The position numbers and the translations under genes were made by a program. Shown piece after piece: positions 58,628-64,000 of a stretch of 64,000 nucleotides of DNA. The notes under the pieces were generated by a model, which saw nothing but the letters and a program-made list of their open reading frames with translations, had not been told where the DNA came from and did no database searches. Origin of the DNA: Acanthosoma haemorrhoidale (taxonomy: Eukaryota; Arthropoda; Insecta; Hemiptera; Acanthosomatidae); contig OV884011.1 in the NCBI GenBank assembly GCA_930367205.1, positions 172,247,226 through 172,311,225 of the forward strand, given 5' to 3'. Each line of letters begins with the position of its first letter. Position 1 is the stretch's first letter.

Positions 58628-61600
58628 GGGCATTGCAATCCGCAGCAGGTAAAGTTGGTACGATTCAATGTTATACAGTTTTCCTCTGCCAATCGTTGTG
58701 AATTCCTTGTGCCCGAAGAATCAGTTGATGGAATACATCGAATAGTGCACGCTCTACTTACTACTTTTTGTTCTTAAGTAACGAATTTTCAGCATACAGT
58801 ATTTTTCTCATCTAGTCATGAATGGGTTCATAATTTGTGTTGATGATAAGTAATTTGGACGTAAACTTTGAATTTTACTTTCCCGGAGGTTCCTTTCTAT
58901 GGGTGAAAAAGTTACCCTCATCCGGGTCGCGTCTACGATTCCTGCCTGTTTGGTACACCTTGTCGACTGAAAAATTATTATTTTCTGCTGCTCGAAATGT
59001 TATCGCGACACTATAAAAAACTTGCCTTCTATTTGGTGAACAAGGTTATTTATTTATAAGTTTTCTGTGTTAGGGTGAGATTAATCATATAAGGTTTAGT
59101 AGAAAAAAGTAGAAAAAAAAAACCTTATGCCAGTTTGAAGTTTGTAAATTTATACTATTGTTAGCTCTTATTTTCTTTGTTATATCCTTTATTATAATAA
59201 AAGATACTTTTTGTTTTGGATATAATTTAATTCATTCTAACTACTTATATTTTGCCTCTTCTATTTTATTAATGGTTTTTATATTTATGGATTGTTTCGG
59301 AGTCCGGTTTTAATTATTATTATTCCTTTTTGTGGTGCACTGGAATATTTTTGACAACTCAGTGCTTATAATCGTACGATAAGTACAAACTTTACAAACG
59401 TCTTGCATTGCGAAATTCGAGATACATATTAAACACACAGTTTAAGCATATATGCCGCCCGACCACACAATTATTTTCAGATTTACAAACAGCCCATTAA
59501 AGCATAATATTTTATAATATTCTTCTTCGTTAAAAAGAACATTCTATTTGGGTATAAGTACATCATCTGGAAATACTTCCACACAAAACCAAATATATAC
59601 GACATGCAACAAGCAATTTCCCGTTGACGTTCAAGTGATATTTTTCCCATTAATATGACCATTAAAAAAGTTTATATTTTATAAAATATTACTAAATAAA
59701 AAATCATATTTCCTGAAAACTTTGTAAAGTATGAATATTGACTTGAAAAATTAAAAAAAAAATATTATTACATATTATGTTTTTTTACTATAAAAATTAA
59801 TATTTCTTATGAATAATATAAAAAAATAGCATCTGTGATTTATGTGAAATTTGTATACGATCTATAATAAAAAAAAACATGCCACATACCATTTATTGAA
59901 TTTTCCTTGCAGTACTCACCTGAGACGAACTGTAGTAATTAAACTTTGGTACTTAACGATTAAACCATAGGTTATAATTATTAATTTATTAGATAACAAT
60001 TCAATTATAAAATAGTGTAATTTTAACTTAATTCACCTTGTATCTTCATGATCAGGTGACCAGTTTCAAAGTTGCTCCCGTCACTAAACGACATTGAATG
60101 CAGAGCGCGTACTAAACAAAAAATACTGAGTAGCCAATCTTCTAGTTATTGCCGAGCCCAAATATTGGATTAAGTGCGATCGTCTTAAGTTCTAAAAATT
60201 ATTCAATCGATCTGAATTTTAAAGATATATTCAAAAACACCGTGTACTAAGCTCACTTGTCTACAATTGGAATATAATAATGGGAATTTCCGTGTTGTAC
60301 ATATTTGTGTATTTATTATTTTCTACTTAAGTTCTATTAATGATGAAACTTCTCTTCGTGTTCCTTTTTTTTTGTCTTTGACAAGACATGATACATAGTA
60401 AATCAAGACGATGTTCATTAATAAACTTGATTGAAAATCAAAGCAATTTCTTTAATCAATCTAAGCTATAATCTCATTTTCATTCATCCAGTAATATATA
60501 TTCACGACTAGCAATAAATTCCCTGGTGAAATAATAATAGGTTACGTCAAAGCCCAGAAGTGTCTCTTAATATTATCGTTTGGTTTTATGCCCCCTTTAT
60601 TTCCTCACTCTATATAATTGTTGTCAAGTATAAGTAAAATACCTGCCTTCAGGATAATTCACAAGCTTCGGGAAAAGACTACCCAAAAATGGAACCGACC
60701 GTTTACAGTGGTCATGTTTAGACGACATATGTAAGAAAACTTCAGTCAGTAGTGCAAAGATGGAAGAAAACAAATACAAATAACAAACTGACACATCCAC
60801 TGACCGGTAACTGAGGAAGTATAAGGTATTTAAACAGGTTTTATGCGACTGTTTACAACAGGTGCCCTGGTGAAAACAATTCAGATCAGACATGGGACTA
60901 TAAGCTACTGCACGGACCAATCCAAAAATTATTAAAAACAATAATATTAAAAAACATATGGCCTATTCGGAAGCCGAGTTCAATCAGTGATTACGTTTAA
61001 GGGGAAAATGCATTTGTTGTAATCATAGAGTCAAATCTGTCAAATAAATAGTAACATGTGATACAGTTATAGTTTTATGTTTTTTTTATATAAGTCTAAC
61101 ACCTCTTTATCGTAAGTTGATTTCCTAACTAACATATCCACAGCATTTACAATCGTACCTATTTGGAAGTAGAGCCCTAAGACTTAGGTTCGCCTGTTCT
61201 GTTTGATGTGGCAGTAAGAACTGACTGCTCTCTGCAAGCTCAACTTACGAACAAGTAAGTGCCTGTACACCAGCCTTTAGTCTACATATTAGCTCAATGC
61301 CGAATATTTTGCCAATTAATTCTGTCCACATGCTATTAACGAAATTTAGTAAGTATGTTATCTTGGGATTAATAATGGTAACTATACGTAATACATTCAA
61401 TATTTCAATATAACACATTTATAGTATGTTTGTACTTACAATTCGACAGAAATCCAACAATGTGGTGCGTGAGAAGGGAGTCATATGTAAAATAATTAAA
61501 GTAATAAAGTCGAATATTCAACAAATTGAACCAACAAACTCACATCAAATTACTGTAACCTGTACCATTGGATCTGGCAGTATTCACCTGCTTTTTAACT

Positions 61601-64000
61601 ACACCTTCACAAAATAATTTCTGAGCCTACAGCAAATAATTTCAATTAAAATGTATTTAAAATAATAATGGTAAGTATAAGTTGTAAAATAAGTTTTTAC
61701 ATAATGATAAGCCTGAGACATTTTTCTAAAAACTCACCTTTAGAACAATCCGTTATATAACATGATCGCACAGTTTATAAAGTGTATGTATCTACTTTTT
61801 GATGTGTTCTGAAGATCTCCATCACTCACATTCACAAGCAAATAGCCCGGAAAACGATTTTAGGTACAACGTTAATCGCTATTAGATTTGGAATACAGCA
61901 CAAACAGTTAGAACATTAAACTAGTTTGACAAACAAACCAAGATAAAACTAATAGCACCCGTACAGTTGGACGTGGGAATAAGAACTGAATGTACAAAGG
62001 TCGACTTAGCCAACCTGTCTTTGCATGCAGTATCAGCTGTTAATCTACGTCTATTGTGTACGCCAAATTTTTATCAGAAATTATCCCAATTCCTAAAGAA
62101 CAATTGAGAAAGTTCAATTTTAATATGGGATGCCAATTTTTCTACATAATGATAGTCAATTAATTTAAAATAAATAAATAATCAACGTAATAACTTCGGA
62201 AATAATCAAACACAGAACTAAATTGACTTGGTTGTTTTATTCAAAGTCAGAGTTAAAAAATTAAAAGAGATAAAATACAAGATGTTACAGTATAAAATAA
62301 TAATGATTATTTAGGATACGCTGCATTCATAAGGGCCATTCATATGGCGTAGAGTAACTGCTTCATTGTAGAGCTCAAGGGCTTTTTGTTTAATGTCAAG
62401 TCTGCTTGTATATTTGAAGATATTGATTAGATGATTTAATCTATCTGATTATAACAAATTATAATTATATATGTCCGTCTAGGTGTTGCTGAATATCCCT
62501 CTTCAATTGTAATTTTATTTATTCATTTTTTTCGACCACTAATGCATTGTGTCATCAAGCCAACGGTCACCTGTTTTATTGATCCTACAAAAAGGACAAA
62601 TGCTGCTCGAAGTTATGCACAGACGTCAGGTTGCCACCCATTGTCCCATGTTTGGTATCTGTTCTATGGATCTAAGACAATATTTCTTATCTCCTTTCTC
62701 GAGGAAAGTTTGTGCGTTAAGAGACCACTTACTCTTTCTTGACAGATCCAACCTTCAATATATGTAATACCGGCTGGAGAGAAATACTTTACTTGATAAT
62801 AAATATCGTTATTAATCGTTACCTCGACGTTAATCGAGGTAAGCTTTTAAAATAGACTGGCTGAGGTTTTCTTTTACGATAGCCGAATTACGAAAACAAT
62901 CACAAATATTCTTTTTATTGATAACGTTCTCCTCTTTTGGGCTTTGGCCCTTTTTTTCCGTTAGCTGTGGATGTCAGTTAAACAGATAAATATTAATGGG
63001 TAAATAAAAAAATTCAGGTTCACTTAACTAGCGATGATAAAACTAAACGATATTTCAGGTACCGTAGTAAAATGTGGGTTAACGAGAGAGCTATAGCCAC
63101 TCCTGACTCATGGTTGTCAATAAATTATATATTACTATAAGGAAGTTTAAATGGCTTTGAAAATCTTCTGTGAGCTCGAAGGCCTACCAATTAACTAATT
63201 CAATTAATAAAATAAAGTTTGATTTAATGTATAAAGCCGTATATAATTTTATGCAAGGCAGAGCTATTTGATCTGTGATCGCTACGCCAGCCTAACGGAA
63301 TTAGCTCCGCATCTTAACCAATTTTGAGAAGTTTATAAATGCTGTATTATGTATTTAAAACAGTTGTACAACTTAATTAGGGCAGTAAATGTCTTAGTGG
63401 ATAATTTACATTTCTGGAGTGAGGATTAGAAATTACTCGTTTTCCTTGGGTTTCCTTATTGTGATTGTAACCGCTTGTGTGCTCCATCATTGAGTCCATC
63501 TTTTCGCGAGACTCCCTTAGTGTAGATACCACATTTATCCTTCATTGATTGACAGCTAAAAAAACATCATAGACAGGTTATGGGTAAAAACCAAATATCT
63601 TTACAGTCTTGAAAGGATAACAACCAATTAAATAGTCAAGATAGGTCACAAAATATTTACTCACATTTATCATTTCATATAGTATACTAAGAGCTCATCT
63701 TTAGGGTTACATAATTTTTTTGGAATATTGCCAAAGCCTGTATATTTTGGTTTAAATTTTTAAAGTTTAAATTAATCAATAAATAGCACATACTAAATCA
63801 TTTGGCACGAACAGTTTCACTTGATTGTTAAACCTACTATTCAACTTAGTCAGTAATAATGAGATAAGTGTTTTAAATGAATATTGCAGTGATTAAGTAG
63901 TATTTTAACTATAACTAAATGGACAGCTATACATATTAATGTGAGTTTAATGGTTTTCAAACAAATTCAGCCTATTTGTTTCCACTGAAATCTCATCAAT
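58628..64000. other. AT-rich interval, nothing recognised
   Basis: No transposon or coding signature was found to the end of the window. Open frames (up to 105 codons at 60624-60941 minus) lack motifs. Plus-strand TTTTCCTTGCAG near 59914 and minus-strand CTCAG|GTGAGT near 59920 are good splice-like words but flank no coherent frame. A 9-bp hairpin lies at 62819-62842. Confidence 0.55.
62819..62842. repeat. 9-bp perfect hairpin
   Basis: TTACCTCGA and TCGAGGTAA pair across a CGTTAA loop. It is isolated and no role is suggested by the context. Confidence 0.7.

Noticed and set aside
59905..59935. Splice-like words on both strands as evidence for an exon
   Set aside because: The flanking frames contain stops at once and no coherent exon can be drawn.
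60624..60941. 105-codon minus-strand frame
   Set aside because: Cys/Phe-rich with no domain, no splice or promoter context and no repeat match. Probably chance.

Overview
This window looks like intergenic or intronic DNA from an insect nuclear genome. It is strongly AT-rich, full of homopolymers and (TA)n runs, and lacks bacterial features such as operons or ribosome binding sites. The identifiable content is almost entirely transposable elements of kinds common in insects: DD34D mariner, Tc1-like, Jockey-like LINEs, tRNA-derived SINEs, and an LTR element with an envelope-like gene whose termini (AGTTA...TAACT) resemble errantiviruses. The species cannot be named from the sequence. No complete host gene is present. 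The best host-gene candidate is a possible first exon on the minus strand near 29.43-29.70 kb.

Layout. At 0.1-1.3 kb lies a nearly full-length but dead mariner. At 7.66-7.89 kb is a Tc1-like transposase scrap. At 9.07-10.1 kb is the first of eight copies of one Jockey-like LINE family; the others are at 18.4, 20.9, 33.4, 37.3, 39.2, 43.4-46.3 and 47.2 kb. At 11.8-12.3 kb a 16-bp direct repeat brackets a compositionally odd 446-bp block. At 12.6-13.0 kb is a decayed reverse transcriptase of a different LINE. At 13.7-14.5 kb is a second, internally deleted mariner. At 15.2-15.9 kb is a long inverted repeat. tRNA-derived SINE pieces lie at 21.8 and 41.0 kb. Two unnamed dispersed repeats each occur twice (23.3/34.7 kb and 49.4/56.2 kb).

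The LINE family is the best-documented system here. The 43.4-46.3 kb copy keeps the end of the endonuclease domain, the whole reverse transcriptase and the C-terminus, with only two nonsense codons in the read frame. Seven of the eight copies have recognisable target-site duplications of 10-14 bp; the eighth has only a 7-bp candidate. None ends in poly(A): each ends in AATAAA(G), or a close variant, followed by a private tail of 7-21 nt, and two pairs of copies share tail sequence. One copy (37.3 kb) has the inverted 5' portion typical of twin priming.

The 54.5-58.6 kb interval is a graveyard of nested retroelements. It holds a Jockey-type gag fragment on the plus strand, an LTR-polypurine tract-envelope-like block on the minus strand, an unrelated repeat, a second gag-like open stretch, a minus-strand LINE ORF1 with a CCHC-like knuckle, and a partial second LTR. 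The envelope-like frame carries several N-glycosylation sequons, one hydrophobic anchor and a short Cys/basic tail that stops exactly at the polypurine tract. It is the most interesting item in the window. The last 5.4 kb holds nothing I can name.
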